64,000 nt of DNA from Phaeobacter bryozoorum. GTDB taxonomy: Bacteria; Pseudomonadota; Alphaproteobacteria; Rhodobacterales; Rhodobacteraceae. Position numbers and translations under genes: made by a program. The notes beneath the pieces are model-generated. The model saw only the letters and a list, made by a program, of their open reading frames with translations, had not been told where the DNA came from and ran no database searches. The DNA is taken from the NCBI RefSeq assembly GCF_041893525.1, contig NZ_CP169068.1. One strand, 5' to 3'. Shown here piece after piece: positions 33,129 through 49,523 of the stretch. The stretch's first letter is position 1. Each line of letters opens with the position of its first letter.

Positions 33129-33662
33129 ATGGCGAAACGGTGGTATTCGGTCAGCGTTCTTTCGAACTTCGAAAAGAAAATCGCAGAGCAGATCCGCACG
33201 TCGGTCGCAGAGCAGGGTCTGGAAGACGAAATCGACGAAGTTCTGGTCCCCACCGAAGAGGTGATCGAAATTCGTCGCGGCAAGAAAGTCTCGACAGAGC
33301 GTCGCTTCATGCCCGGCTACGTGCTGGTGCATATGGAAATGTCCGACCGCGGCTATCACCTGATTTCCTCGATCAACCGCGTCACCGGTTTCCTCGGCCC
33401 GCAGGGCCGTCCGATGCCGATGCGCGATGCCGAAGTGCAGGGCATCCTGGGCCGCGTTCAGGAAGGCGAAGAAGCGCCGCGCACGCTCATCTCCTTTGAA
33501 GTGGGCGAAAAGGTCAAGGTCAACGACGGACCGTTCGAAGATTTCGACGGCATGGTCGAAGGCGTCGACGACGACAATCAGAAACTCAAGGTCACCGTGT
33601 CGATCTTCGGCCGCGAGACCCCGGTGGAGCTGGACTTCACTCAGGTGACCAAGCAGGGGTAA
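33129..33662 (+). CDS. nusG: Transcription termination/antitermination protein NusG
   Basis: NusG binds the RNA polymerase clamp, increases processivity and links polymerase to Rho or the ribosome. The 177-residue protein has the NGN domain (MAKRWYSVSVLSNFEKKIAEQIRTS, then RRFMPGYVLVHMEM and RVTGFLGPQGRPMPM) and a C-terminal KOW domain (FEVGEKVKVNDGPFEDFDGMVEGVDDDNQKLKVTVSIFGRETPVELDFTQV). ATG 33129 follows AAGGACGATCAGG. The gene has its own terminator, so it seems not to read far into rplK. A weak promoter-like TTGTGT/TAGAGC pair lies at about 33022-33050. Confidence 0.96.
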   Translation: MAKRWYSVSVLSNFEKKIAEQIRTSVAEQGLEDEIDEVLVPTEEVIEIRRGKKVSTERRFMPGYVLVHMEMSDRGYHLISSINRVTGFLGPQGRPMPMRDAEVQGILGRVQEGEEAPRTLISFEVGEKVKVNDGPFEDFDGMVEGVDDDNQKLKVTVSIFGRETPVELDFTQVTKQG

Positions 33663-33687
33663 TAGCCCTTTCCGGTAGAATTCAAGG

Positions 33688-33718
33688 CGCCGCGTTGCAT
33701 CTGCATCGCGGCGTTTTT
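33688..33718 (+). terminator. Rho-independent terminator of nusG
   Basis: Arms CGCCGCG (33688-33694) and CGCGGCG (33707-33713), with extra inner TGC/GCA pairing, are followed by TTTTT. This separates nusG from the rplKA unit. Confidence 0.85.
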
Positions 33719-33770
33719 GTTCGTGGCTGGGCTGGTTTTCGGCGGGCAACAGCCCTGATCCTTTGTAGCC

Positions 33771-34049
33771 CTATCTTCGGGCATTTGGATGCTCGGCGCC
33801 CCATATCTTCTGCGCATCCTTTACCGTCAGCTTGTGTTCAATCCGACTTAGCTCATGCAACGCACGGGCCCTGTCACCAGTTCGAGACAAAGCCTTTCTG
33901 AAGGTCCGTTCAACGGAGATCGCACTCCACGGCAAAGCGGCAGAAGAAATCCATCTACGCAGGTCTGGGGGAAGTTGGTCGTAGTCCTGCATCGGATTGC
34001 TTCGCTTCTGCGAGCGCTTCAGGCTGGTGCGACCAAGATTTCCAGACAT
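33771..34049 (-). CDS. DUF6525-like small protein
   Basis: This 92-residue basic protein reads MSGNLGRTSLKRSQKRSNPMQDYDQLPPDLRRWISSAALPWSAISVERTFRKALSRTGDRARALHELSRIEHKLTVKDAQKIWGAEHP. It resembles the small Rhodobacteraceae family I know as DUF6525. A strong GGAGGAA lies eight bases before the ATG, which supports real translation. No signal peptide or membrane segment is present. It lies antisense between nusG and rplK; the function is unknown. Confidence 0.8.
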   Translation of the reverse strand: MSGNLGRTSLKRSQKRSNPMQDYDQLPPDLRRWISSAALPWSAISVERTFRKALSRTGDRARALHELSRIEHKLTVKDAQKIWGAEHPNARR

Positions 34050-34202
34050 GATCGGATTCCTCCTCAGGTGTCGACGCCGGTTTCTATAGGGAGACCGTTT
34101 CAGTGACTGTTATGTGATAACATATGCATCTGCAAGCCGGTTGCTCATTGTAGTTGCTCTGGCAAGGCCAGTTGGTCATGTTGAATCGCCTGGTGTCCCC
34201 AC

Positions 34203-34229
34203 TTGCCAACCCCCGCAATCCCCTATACA
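34203..34229 (+). promoter_or_regulatory. Predicted promoter of rplK-rplA
   Basis: TTGCCA (34203-34208) and TATACA (34224-34229) are separated by a C-rich spacer of 15 bases, slightly short. The element closely resembles the rpsL promoter in sequence. It lies in the 304-base gap 34050-34353, which otherwise holds the DUF6525-like gene's ribosome site and a palindrome before rplK. Confidence 0.45.
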
Positions 34230-34314
34230 TGCCGCCTCTATCGTCTTCGGGCGAGATTCTCTCGTGGGAGATGGAGGGATCGCGATCCTGATATCGGACC
34301 ACGCAACATACATA

Positions 34315-34334
34315 GGGTGAAACGCGTTTCACCC
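34315..34334. promoter_or_regulatory. Perfect 20-bp palindrome in the rplK leader
   Basis: GGGTGAAACG is directly followed by its reverse complement CGTTTCACCC, ending 19 bases before the rplK ATG and just before its AAAGGA ribosome site. It could be an operator, or in RNA a hairpin controlling rplK translation, for example by L1 feedback. Its function is inferred only. Confidence 0.55.
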
Positions 34335-34353
34335 GAGTTGAAAGGAACACCAA

Positions 34354-34779
34354 ATGGCTAAGAAGCTTGTTGGCACGATGAAGCTGCAAGTGCCCGCCGG
34401 TAAGGCAAATCCATCCCCGCCGGTTGGTCCGGCACTGGGTCAGCGCGGCATCAACATCATGGAATTCTGCAAGGCATTCAACGCCAAGACCGCAGACATG
34501 GAGCCCGGCGCGCCGTGCCCGACCGTGATCACCTACTATCAGGACAAGTCCTTCACCATGGACATCAAGACGCCGCCTGCGTCTTACTACCTGAAGAAGG
34601 CCGCCAAAGTGAAATCCGGCGCGAACAACCCGTCGCGCGAAACCGTGGGCACCGTCAGCGTTGCTCAGGTGAAGGAAATCGCCGAAGCAAAAATGAAAGA
34701 TCTGAACGCGAACGATATCGAAGCCGCGATGCAGATCATCCTGGGCTCTGCCCGCTCCATGGGCATCGAGGTGAAGTAA
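34354..34779 (+). CDS. rplK: 50S ribosomal protein L11
   Basis: L11 forms the GTPase-associated stalk base with 23S rRNA. The 141-residue protein has KLVGTMKLQVPAGKANPSPPVGPALGQRGINIMEFCKAFNAKT and TPPASYYLKKAAKVKSG, all typical of L11. It starts the rplK-rplA unit, which ends at a terminator, and is separated from rplA by one base. Confidence 0.98.
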   Translation: MAKKLVGTMKLQVPAGKANPSPPVGPALGQRGINIMEFCKAFNAKTADMEPGAPCPTVITYYQDKSFTMDIKTPPASYYLKKAAKVKSGANNPSRETVGTVSVAQVKEIAEAKMKDLNANDIEAAMQIILGSARSMGIEVK

Positions 34780-34780
34780 G

Positions 34781-35479
34781 ATGGCTAAGCTCGGTAAACG
34801 GACCCGCGCTGCGCGCGAAGCTTTCGCTGGCAAGGACAACCTGTCGGTGGAAGAAGCGGTTGCCCTGATCAAGGCAAACGCAAACGCAAAATTCGACGAA
34901 ACCGTCGAAATCGCCATGAACCTCGGCGTTGACACCCGTCACGCAGACCAGATGGTTCGCGGCGTGGTTGGCCTGCCCAACGGCACCGGCAAAGACATGC
35001 GCGTTGCTGTTTTCGCCCGTGGCGCGAAGGCTGACGAAGCCAAGGAAGCTGGCGCGGACATCGTCGGTGCAGAAGACCTGATGGAAACCATCCAGGGCGG
35101 CACCATCGATTTCGATCGCTGCATTGCAACCCCTGACATGATGCCTATCGTTGGTCGTCTGGGTAAAGTGCTTGGCCCCCGCAACCTGATGCCGAACCCG
35201 AAGGTAGGCACCGTGACCATGGACGTGAAAGCGGCCGTGGAAGCAGCCAAGGGTGGCGAAGTTCAGTTCAAAGCTGAAAAAGGCGGCGTTGTGCACGCTG
35301 GCGTTGGCAAAGCTTCCTTCGACGAAGCCAAGCTGATCGAAAACGTACGTGCCTTCATCTCTGCGGTTGCCAAGGCAAAGCCGTCGGGTGCCAAGGGCGC
35401 TTACATGAAGAAAATCGCTCTGTCCTCCACTATGGGTCCGGGCGTCACCGTTGACGTGGAAACCGCTGTTACCGAGTAA
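34781..35479 (+). CDS. rplA: 50S ribosomal protein L1
   Basis: L1 forms the mobile L1 stalk at the ribosomal E site and in many bacteria represses its own rplKA mRNA. The 232-residue protein has KFDETVEIAMNLGVDTRHADQMVRGVVGLPNGTGKDMRVAVFA, CIATPDMMPIVGRLGKVLGPRNLMPNPKVGTVT and KPSGAKGAYMKKIALSSTMGPGVTVD. It starts one base after the rplK stop and is followed by a strong terminator. Confidence 0.98.
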   Translation: MAKLGKRTRAAREAFAGKDNLSVEEAVALIKANANAKFDETVEIAMNLGVDTRHADQMVRGVVGLPNGTGKDMRVAVFARGAKADEAKEAGADIVGAEDLMETIQGGTIDFDRCIATPDMMPIVGRLGKVLGPRNLMPNPKVGTVTMDVKAAVEAAKGGEVQFKAEKGGVVHAGVGKASFDEAKLIENVRAFISAVAKAKPSGAKGAYMKKIALSSTMGPGVTVDVETAVTE

Positions 35480-35549
35480 TCTCGGCAGGCGGGGCGAGGG
35501 CTGACAGTGCGCCGAGTCGCATGTGTCAGAAACGCCGCATTGACGATAG

Positions 35550-35580
35550 ACCGGGGTCCCTGATGGGGGCCCCGGTTTTG
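35550..35580 (+). terminator. Rho-independent terminator after rplA
   Basis: An eleven-pair stem (ACCGGGGTCCC 35550-35560 with GGGGGCCCCGGT ending 35576, including one G-T pair) is followed by TTTT. It marks the end of rplKA and implies a separate start for rplJ. Confidence 0.88.
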
Positions 35581-35651
35581 CCTTTTCGGGGGTGTCATTG
35601 TGGCGATCTCGGCTGATCCTGGCCTTGGTGGTCTTTCGGACGATTTTGCCC

Positions 35652-35820
35652 TTGGAAATCCCTAAAAATGGGACTAACTACGACCCCGAGATAAAGCGTG
35701 CGATTCGTCGTGCGCTTTATTTCATTTCGTCCAAGATGGTGGGTGGCCTGTCGATCGGGTCTTAATTTCCCTCCTGAGACGGGAACGACCAAAGGATCGA
35801 GGGAATTCCTACCCTCGGGT
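35652..35820 (+). promoter_or_regulatory. rplJ-rplL leader region with two hairpins
   Basis: The 443-base gap between rplA and rplJ holds the leader of the L10/L12/RNA-polymerase operon. A weak promoter TTGGAA-17-TAACTA lies at 35652-35680. A 30-base hairpin (35691-35720, arms ATAAAGCG and CGCTTTAT with inner pairing) begins about ten bases downstream. A second stem, CGAGGG/CCCTCG, lies at 35798-35817. In other bacteria the L10-L12 complex binds such leaders to repress translation. The promoter call is weak; the hairpins are seen directly. Confidence 0.5.
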
Positions 35821-35922
35821 GATTTTGGCTCACCCCGTTAAAACGGACTTGAACGCCGGGCAGCAATGTTCGGCACATCAATGAGCCGGGATGCGCAAGT
35901 GTCCCTAAACTTGGAGAGAACT

Positions 35923-36441
35923 GTGGATAGAGCCCAGAAAGAGAGAGTGGTCGAGGAACTCGGCCAGATCTTCGAAAGCTCTGGCGTGGTGGTCGTAGCC
36001 CACTATGCCGGTCTGACAGTTGCAGAGATGCAGGATCTGCGGGCGCGTGCAAGCGACGCCGGTAGCTCCGTGCGTGTTGCCAAGAACAGGCTCGCCAAAA
36101 TCGCCCTCGAGGGTAAGCCGTGTGAAAGCATGTCTGACCTGCTGACAGGGATGACCGTACTGACCTATTCCGAAGATCCCGTGTCCGCCGCTAAGGTGGC
36201 CGAGGATTTCGCCAAGGAGAACAAAAAGTTCGAGATCCTTGGCGGCGCGATGGGTGAGAACGCTCTGGACCGTGCCGGCGTTGAAGCCGTGTCGAAAATG
36301 CCTTCGCGCGACGAGCTTATTGCTCAGATCGCAAGCTGCATTGGCGCACCTGCTTCCAACATCGCTGGCGCAATTGGCGCACCTGCAAGCAACATCGCAA
36401 GCATCCTTTCGACCATCGAAGAGAAGGCGGAAGCTGCGTAA
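35923..36441 (+). CDS. rplJ: 50S ribosomal protein L10
   Basis: L10 anchors the L7/L12 stalk. GTG 35923 (MDRAQKERVVEELGQIFESSGVVVVAHYAGLTVAEMQDLRARA) with GGAGAG upstream gives a 172-residue protein of normal length; an in-frame ATG at 35866 would add 19 non-family residues. The middle has SSVRVAKNRLAKIAL. The C-terminal tail has two near-identical stretches, IGAPASNIAGAIGAPASNIAS, before the final helix that binds L12 dimers. Confidence 0.96.
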   Translation: MDRAQKERVVEELGQIFESSGVVVVAHYAGLTVAEMQDLRARASDAGSSVRVAKNRLAKIALEGKPCESMSDLLTGMTVLTYSEDPVSAAKVAEDFAKENKKFEILGGAMGENALDRAGVEAVSKMPSRDELIAQIASCIGAPASNIAGAIGAPASNIASILSTIEEKAEAA

Positions 36442-36522
36442 GCGGTTGGCACTGAATGACTGGCGTCGGGCATATGCCCGCACGTTGGAACACACACACT
36501 GTAAACGGAAAGAGCTGATAAA

Positions 36523-36897
36523 ATGGCTGATCTGAAGAAACTCGCAGAAGACATCGTTGGTCTGACCCTGCTTGAAGCACAAGAACTGAAAACCATCCTG
36601 AAGGATGAGTATGGCATCGAGCCCGCAGCTGGCGGCGCCGTTGTCATGGCAGCTGGCGGCGACGCCGGTGGCGCAGCGGAAGAAGAAAAGACCGAATTCG
36701 ACGTCGTTCTGAAAAATGCTGGCGCATCCAAAATCAACGTGATCAAAGAAGTTCGCGGCATCACCGGTCTTGGTCTGAAAGAAGCCAAAGAACTGGTCGA
36801 AGCTGGCGGCAAGATCAAAGAAGGCGTCAGCAAGGACGAAGCCGAAGACATCAAAGGCAAGCTGGAAGCAGCTGGCGCCGAGATCGAACTGGCCTAA
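36523..36897 (+). CDS. rplL: 50S ribosomal protein L7/L12
   Basis: L7/L12 dimers form the stalk that recruits translation factors. The 124-residue protein has the N-terminal dimerisation region (MADLKKLAEDIVGLTLLEAQELKTILKDEYGIEPAAGGAVV) and an Ala/Gly-rich hinge. The C-terminal factor-binding domain reads EKTEFDVVLKNAGASKINVIKEVRGITGLGLKEAKELVEAGG. It is cotranscribed with rplJ and probably with rpoBC. Confidence 0.98.
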   Translation: MADLKKLAEDIVGLTLLEAQELKTILKDEYGIEPAAGGAVVMAAGGDAGGAAEEEKTEFDVVLKNAGASKINVIKEVRGITGLGLKEAKELVEAGGKIKEGVSKDEAEDIKGKLEAAGAEIELA

Positions 36898-36960
36898 GCT
36901 ACGCGATACGGGACAACATGGGGTGTCGGTTTCGACGTCCTCTGAACATCCCGGAAATTT

Positions 36961-36990
36961 GGCTGGGCCCGGTGAAAACCGGGTCCAGCC
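36961..36990 (+). promoter_or_regulatory. Strong hairpin between rplL and rpoB
   Basis: A 13-pair stem (GGCTGGGCCCGGT / ACCGGGTCCAGCC, one G-T pair) is closed by the stable tetraloop GAAA. It sits in the 274-base gap between rplL and rpoB and lacks a T tract, so it is not a standard terminator. In E. coli this same gap has an attenuator and an RNase III site; a similar processing role is inferred. Confidence 0.6.
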
Positions 36991-37171
36991 GAACCTGTCT
37001 TAGAAAGGGCCCAACTAAACGGGCGTTTTTTCAGGCGAGGTTCAAAGGATCGGGAGGCCGCCATTCGGGAAGGTGGTCATGAATTGATCCGAACACGCTG
37101 TCTCGTATGGACAAGGTGCCGGGGCCCGGCGGCATCCTTGTTCAGTGAGAATTGGAAAGGTGACATCTGAC

Positions 37172-41308
<4,137 letters not shown>

Positions 41309-41400
41309 GGGGAACAGGATTTTTCAAAAAATCTTGGCAGATTTCTTCACAGAAATTTGCCTCCCCCTCCAGCCTTTCGCACGAATTTGAGGACATCAAA

Positions 41401-45642
<4,242 letters not shown>

Positions 45643-45661
45643 TCCACGTTGATCTGAAATG

Positions 45662-45700
45662 AATAAGCCCCCCGCAACCGATGTTGCGGGGGGCTTATTC
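45662..45700 (+). terminator. Rho-independent terminator of rpoBC
   Basis: Perfect 16-base arms (45662-45677 and 45684-45699, core GCCCCCCGC / GCGGGGGGC) enclose CCGATG. A/T-rich ends allow action in both directions. Confidence 0.92.
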
Positions 45701-45768
45701 TTGGAGATGTCCGTAAACCATATTGGCCCGCTCTGCGGACAGAGCCGTCGCTCAGGTCGCAGGGGGCA

Positions 45769-46062
45769 ATGCCCGCGGGCAGCCCAAAGCTGAAATTGAA
45801 TTTCGCTCAGAGAGTCGAATTCGAGGACCCTGAGTTCATCTGTTACCGGCTTGCCTACCCCGCAACATGGCGCGTTGGTGGGCAGCTGCCAAAGCTTTGG
45901 CGCAACGACTGGTTTCTTGTGGGCAATGCCATAAAGGTCGCGGATTTCTGGCAGCTCGATCCGGAAGGCAACTCCGATCACCTCGGACAGGCGGTCAACC
46001 TGCGGGTGACGGCGGCGCGGATAGACGCTCGACCGTTCTCGGTGCTCGAAGGCGAGGAGTGA
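45769..46062 (+). CDS. Hypothetical protein, 97 residues
   Basis: This frame starts at ATG 45769 behind AGGGGGC and encodes MPAGSPKLKLNFAQRVEFEDPEFICYRLAYPATW ... NDWFLVGNAIKVADFWQLDPEGNSDHLGQAVNLRVTAARIDARPF. I do not recognise it. Codon choice looks like that of a real gene and it stops eight bases before the convergent LysR remnant. It may still be a chance frame or a remnant of a larger gene. Confidence 0.4.
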   Translation: MPAGSPKLKLNFAQRVEFEDPEFICYRLAYPATWRVGGQLPKLWRNDWFLVGNAIKVADFWQLDPEGNSDHLGQAVNLRVTAARIDARPFSVLEGEE

Positions 46063-46070
46063 GCTTCTGG

Positions 46071-46928
46071 TCAGCCCCCCAGCCGTTCGAGCACACGGCA
46101 CATGCGGTCGATGGCGCGGCGCACTTCGGGCAGGTGGCGGTCTGCTTCATGGGTTACCAGCCACTGATCATGGGTCAGCTCCGGCACCACAGGACCAGCG
46201 CGTCGCAAGCCCGGCTCCGCTTCGCCGATGAAGATCGGAAGCAGGGCGGTCCAATGCCCGGCCAAGGCAAGGTCCAGCGCATTGCGCGGGCTGTTCACTT
46301 CACACACGGCATCGCCGCCAGTGATTTGCGCCACCCAGCGTGCTGAGGGCGTTTCGGTCACCACTCTGATCCAGCGCTCCGGTGCACCGGGCGCGGCGTA
46401 CGGCGCGAACTCCACAGCGGCCAGCTTGCGCCCCGCCAAAGTCTCCTCCGTTGGGCGCCGGTTACGGAAGCCGATGACCACTTCCCGATGCACGATGTCC
46501 ATCACGCGTTCTGCGGACACAAAGCGCAGGCGGATGTCCGGCGGGGATCCGGTCAGGGCGCCAAATGACCGCAGCAAGGCCAGCGTCGTCTAGGTGCCTG
46601 CGGAAACCTTGACCAGTGGCAGTCTGTCTTTACCGGGGCGCTGCACCAGCCGAGCAATCCGCGCCTCAACTCCCGACAGTCCCCCCAGAAGCGCCTGTCC
46701 TTCGCAGGTCAGCCGATAGCCCCTGTCGTGACGCACGAACAGTTCCCGACCAAGGCTGCGTTCAAGCCCGTGCATCCGGCGCCCCAGCGTGGCGGCGCTA
46801 CGCCCGGTGGTTCGCGCGGCGGCCGACAGCCCGCCGTCCCGCGCCACTGCTAGGAACAAGTTCAAGTCTTCCCAGTCGAGTGTTCCTGCAATCGTCTCGT
46901 TCGTTTTCGGATCATCCGCGACCATCAT
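46071..46928 (-). pseudogene. LysR family regulator interrupted by an in-frame TAG
   Basis: The frame is continuous except for one TAG at 46590-46592. Before it lies the helix-turn-helix half (LDWEDLNLFLAVARDGGLSAAARTTGRSAATLGRRMHGLERSLGRELFVRHDRGYRLTCEGQALL ... VKVSAGT). After it lies the effector half (TTLALLRSFGALTGSPPDIRLRFVSAERVMDIVHREVVIGFRN). In related LysR proteins the stop position is normally Trp (SAGTW), so TGG has become TAG by one substitution. Apart from the stop the length, about 285 residues, is normal. It diverges from the small-protein/aldo-keto reductase pair, its likely former target, which is also decayed. Confidence 0.85.
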
Positions 46929-47041
46929 TTCACCAGCGAAAAGAGAAGTTCAAACCGTTTCGTTTCATGACGCCAACTTGTTCACTATCCTGCTTTCAGG
47001 TCAAGCGCCGCAATCCCAGCAACTTCGAAAGGAGATCACTC

Positions 47042-47281
47042 GTGCCCCATACGCTCAAGACATCGACCGAATTTCCTGCCGCGCGCTCCTCGCCCGAACA
47101 AAGGGCACAGGACGCTTTCATGGATATGCATGACGGAAAGGGTGCCCACGCCCTGCTCTGGGGCATAGAAACCATTGCATCGGTCGGCACTTTTCTGGGG
47201 CACCTTCTGGCGAGCGTAGCAACGCTTCTCAGCCGTACTCAGGCAAGCCTGGCACGAAAACAAGGGAAATCCACCAAATGA
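47042..47281 (+). CDS. Small hypothetical protein with a hydrophobic segment
   Basis: GTG 47042 follows a very good AAAGGAGAT site. The 79-residue product reads MPHTLKTSTEFPAARSSPEQRAQDAFMDMHDGKGAHALLWGIETIASVGTFLGHLLASVATLLSRTQASLARKQG, with one likely membrane helix (about ALLWGIETIASVGTFLGHLLASVATLL). Its stop overlaps the aldo/keto reductase ATG (ATGA), so the two were coupled. Unlike both neighbours it has no visible damage. The function is unknown. Confidence 0.55.
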   Translation: MPHTLKTSTEFPAARSSPEQRAQDAFMDMHDGKGAHALLWGIETIASVGTFLGHLLASVATLLSRTQASLARKQGKSTK

Positions 47282-48336
47282 CAAACTTGCTCGGAGACGC
47301 CGAGAAGCGCCCCATTGGTCGAAATGGTCCGAACGTTTCGCGATTTGGTCTCGGGACCATGACGTTCGGTGTCGAAACCCCGGAAGACGAAGCCCATCGT
47401 CAGCTAGATTACTTTGCCGATTTGGGCAGAACGCTGATCGACACCGCGGACGCCTATGGGGGGGTGCCTCCGAAGAAATCATCGGGAAGTGGGCCGCGAG
47501 ACGTCCTCAGGGGTATGGGGACATGATCCTCGCCACCAACGCCCGCTTTGCACCACCGCCGAACAGTTCTGGGGCTTCGCGCCGGGGCCTGCAGTTAGCC
47601 CTCAAAGCCAGCCTCACTCGTCTGCGCACGGAAACCATCGACGTTTTTTTTTCGTTCACGGCTAGGACCGTGAGACAAACATCGACGAGACACTCTCGAC
47701 GCTATACGACTTCGTTCGAGAAGGCAAAGTTCATCACGTCACTTGGTCTAACATCGCTGGCTGGCAACTTCAGAAAATTGTCTCTCATGCGCGCGCGCAC
47801 CGCCTGCCGGTACCAGTCGCGCTGCAACCGCAGTACAACCTTCTCGACCGGTCCATCGAATTGGAAGTCCTGCCCTGTCGTGCCGAGGAAGGCGTCGGTC
47901 TGACACCGTGGTCGCCGCTCGGTGGCGGGTGGCTGACGGGAAAATACAATGAAAAAGCACGGCCCAGCGGCGCAACCCGGCTGGGAGAAGACCCCAACCG
48001 TGGCGTCGAAGCCTACGATTTACGCAACATCGACCGTACTTGGCGGATCCTCGCGGCTCTGAAACAGGTCGCGCGAGATCTTGAGCGTCCACCGGCGCAC
48101 GTCGCGCTGGCTTGGTTGGCGGATCGCCCCTGCGTCAGTACCCATTGCTCGGCGCGCGCACGAAAAAGCAGCTTGCGGACAATTTGGCCGGCGCTGACCT
48201 GGTGCTGACGCAGGAACAAAGCGCCCGCCTGACGCGAGCGTCGGCCCCGGGCCTGCCGAATTACCCGTACGGGTTCCTTCAGGACTGGTCAGGATTGGAC
48301 TTCTGGCAGAATCTGGGGACTGCAACCTCAAAGTGA
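47278..48336 (+). pseudogene. Aldo/keto reductase, decayed (three indels and one TAG)
   Basis: Pieces in three frames add up to one aldo/keto reductase. The N-terminus (RFGLGTMTFGVETPEDEAHRQLDYFADLGRTLIDTADAYGG) keeps the catalytic Asp and Tyr. One G is missing from the run at 47458-47464. The next piece (EEIIGKWAARRPQGYGDMILATNARF ... ETIDVFF) ends at an extra T in 47644-47652. Then VHG is followed by TAG at 47663-47665, where VHGW is expected. The frame goes on (VTWSNIAGWQLQKIV ... LQPQYNLLDRSIELEVLPC ... TPWSPLGGGWLTGKY) until a missing C at about 48141-48143, after which LLGARTKKQLADNL completes the C-terminus. It cannot make an active enzyme as written. Confidence 0.88.
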
Positions 48337-48632
48337 AACTTGACCTTCTACGGTGAGATAATACTTACGCCCACTCTATACCCTGAGCAGTTAGTCCCAC
48401 TGTGTGGTGGCCTGTAACGACTGACGCAGACTGAGAAGGGGTCTGATCCGGCTTGGGGCGGAATTGTATCATAAGGCATTCCCGACCTTCGCTGCATGGC
48501 GCAAGAACTGGTAAGGAGCGGACGAAGTGCGCATTCGCTGCGGATGCGCCAACGGCTGCTTTCGGACATGGACGGGCCGAGAGGCTTTTGTTCGCTACAG
48601 GGCTGTGACGTTTGAATTTGGTCCCTATCGAC

Positions 48633-49523
48633 TTATTCGGCAGCGTCAGAAACTCGATCCTGTCTTGGGGAGCATCCGAATTTGCGGGCATATTCTCTCG
48701 AGAACTGAGCCGAACTTTCGTATCCCACCCCGTAGGCAATCTCGGAGACCTTTGAGCCGGTGGTTTGAAGCTCATTACGGGCATGAAGCAGACGCAGATC
48801 TTTCTGGTATTGCAGCGGAGAGTTGCCCGTGACTGCTTTGAACTGTTCGAAAAAGGCCGAACTGCTCATACCCATACGAGCGGCAAGCTCTCCGACGACA
48901 AGGGGTTTGCCCAGATCTGACCGGATTTCGTGCGTCGCCGCAAAGATCCGGCTGGCCGTGTTATCGTGCCACACCAGTTTTTGAAGCGTGCCACCATGTT
49001 GCCCGATCAGCAGGCGGGCATGGATTTCCCGCGACGTGATCGGCGCCAGCATGTGTCGCGCCACTTCGGTTTCGCACTGGCGAAAGTATCGCAACAGGGC
49101 GTCTTGCATGTCGTCACCAGTGGGTGCGAGGCAAATCGAAAACGGATCTGACACACGTTGGGCGGATGACTGCGGCAAGGACGGAGCCAGGGCGCGAAGG
49201 AGATCCAGATCAAGGGGGAATACGAGCGCGACATAGGGATGATCGGGCGCGGCCTCGGTGATCCTTGAAACAACGGGCAGCGCGTTGCTGACGATCAGCG
49301 ACTGCCCGGCCCGCACGGTGAGTGTTCTGGTGCTGGTCCCAACCTCTTTTGCACCTTGCAGGACCGCGCACAACAGCGGGCGGTAGACATTTGCGTCATG
49401 TTGGGTGGTCGCCGGGTGGGTGAGAAAAACCGTCCCGCCATCCTTATGTGTTAGTACACCCTGCGCAACGCCCGCGTGGTCAAGCTGCGCCAAAACATAG
49501 TCCAATAGCGTCTGAGGTCCCAT
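48633..49523 (-). CDS. AraC family transcriptional regulator
   Basis: This 296-residue protein has an N-terminal cupin-like AraC effector domain (LCAVLQGAKEVGTSTRTLTVRAGQSLIVSNALPVVSRITEA). The C-terminal double helix-turn-helix reads LVVGELAARMGMSSSAFFEQFKAVTGNSPLQYQKDLRLLHARNELQTTGSKVSEIAYGVGYESSAQFSREYARKFGCSPRQ. It is divergent from two SDR genes, and regulators of this type commonly control an adjacent reductase. The 48337-48632 stretch before its 3' end shows no gene. Confidence 0.92.
   Translation of the reverse strand: MGPQTLLDYVLAQLDHAGVAQGVLTHKDGGTVFLTHPATTQHDANVYRPLLCAVLQGAKEVGTSTRTLTVRAGQSLIVSNALPVVSRITEAAPDHPYVALVFPLDLDLLRALAPSLPQSSAQRVSDPFSICLAPTGDDMQDALLRYFRQCETEVARHMLAPITSREIHARLLIGQHGGTLQKLVWHDNTASRIFAATHEIRSDLGKPLVVGELAARMGMSSSAFFEQFKAVTGNSPLQYQKDLRLLHARNELQTTGSKVSEIAYGVGYESSAQFSREYARKFGCSPRQDRVSDAAE

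Noticed and set aside
36961..36990. Hairpin after rplL as a Rho-independent terminator
   Set aside because: No T tract follows, and full termination would cut off essential rpoBC. Kept as a structured element instead.
46590..47665. Amber (TAG) suppression or a noncanonical amino acid at the two Trp-position TAG codons
   Set aside because: The aldo/keto reductase also has three frameshifts, which suppression would not repair. Ordinary decay is simpler. No tRNA with a CTA anticodon was seen in the window.
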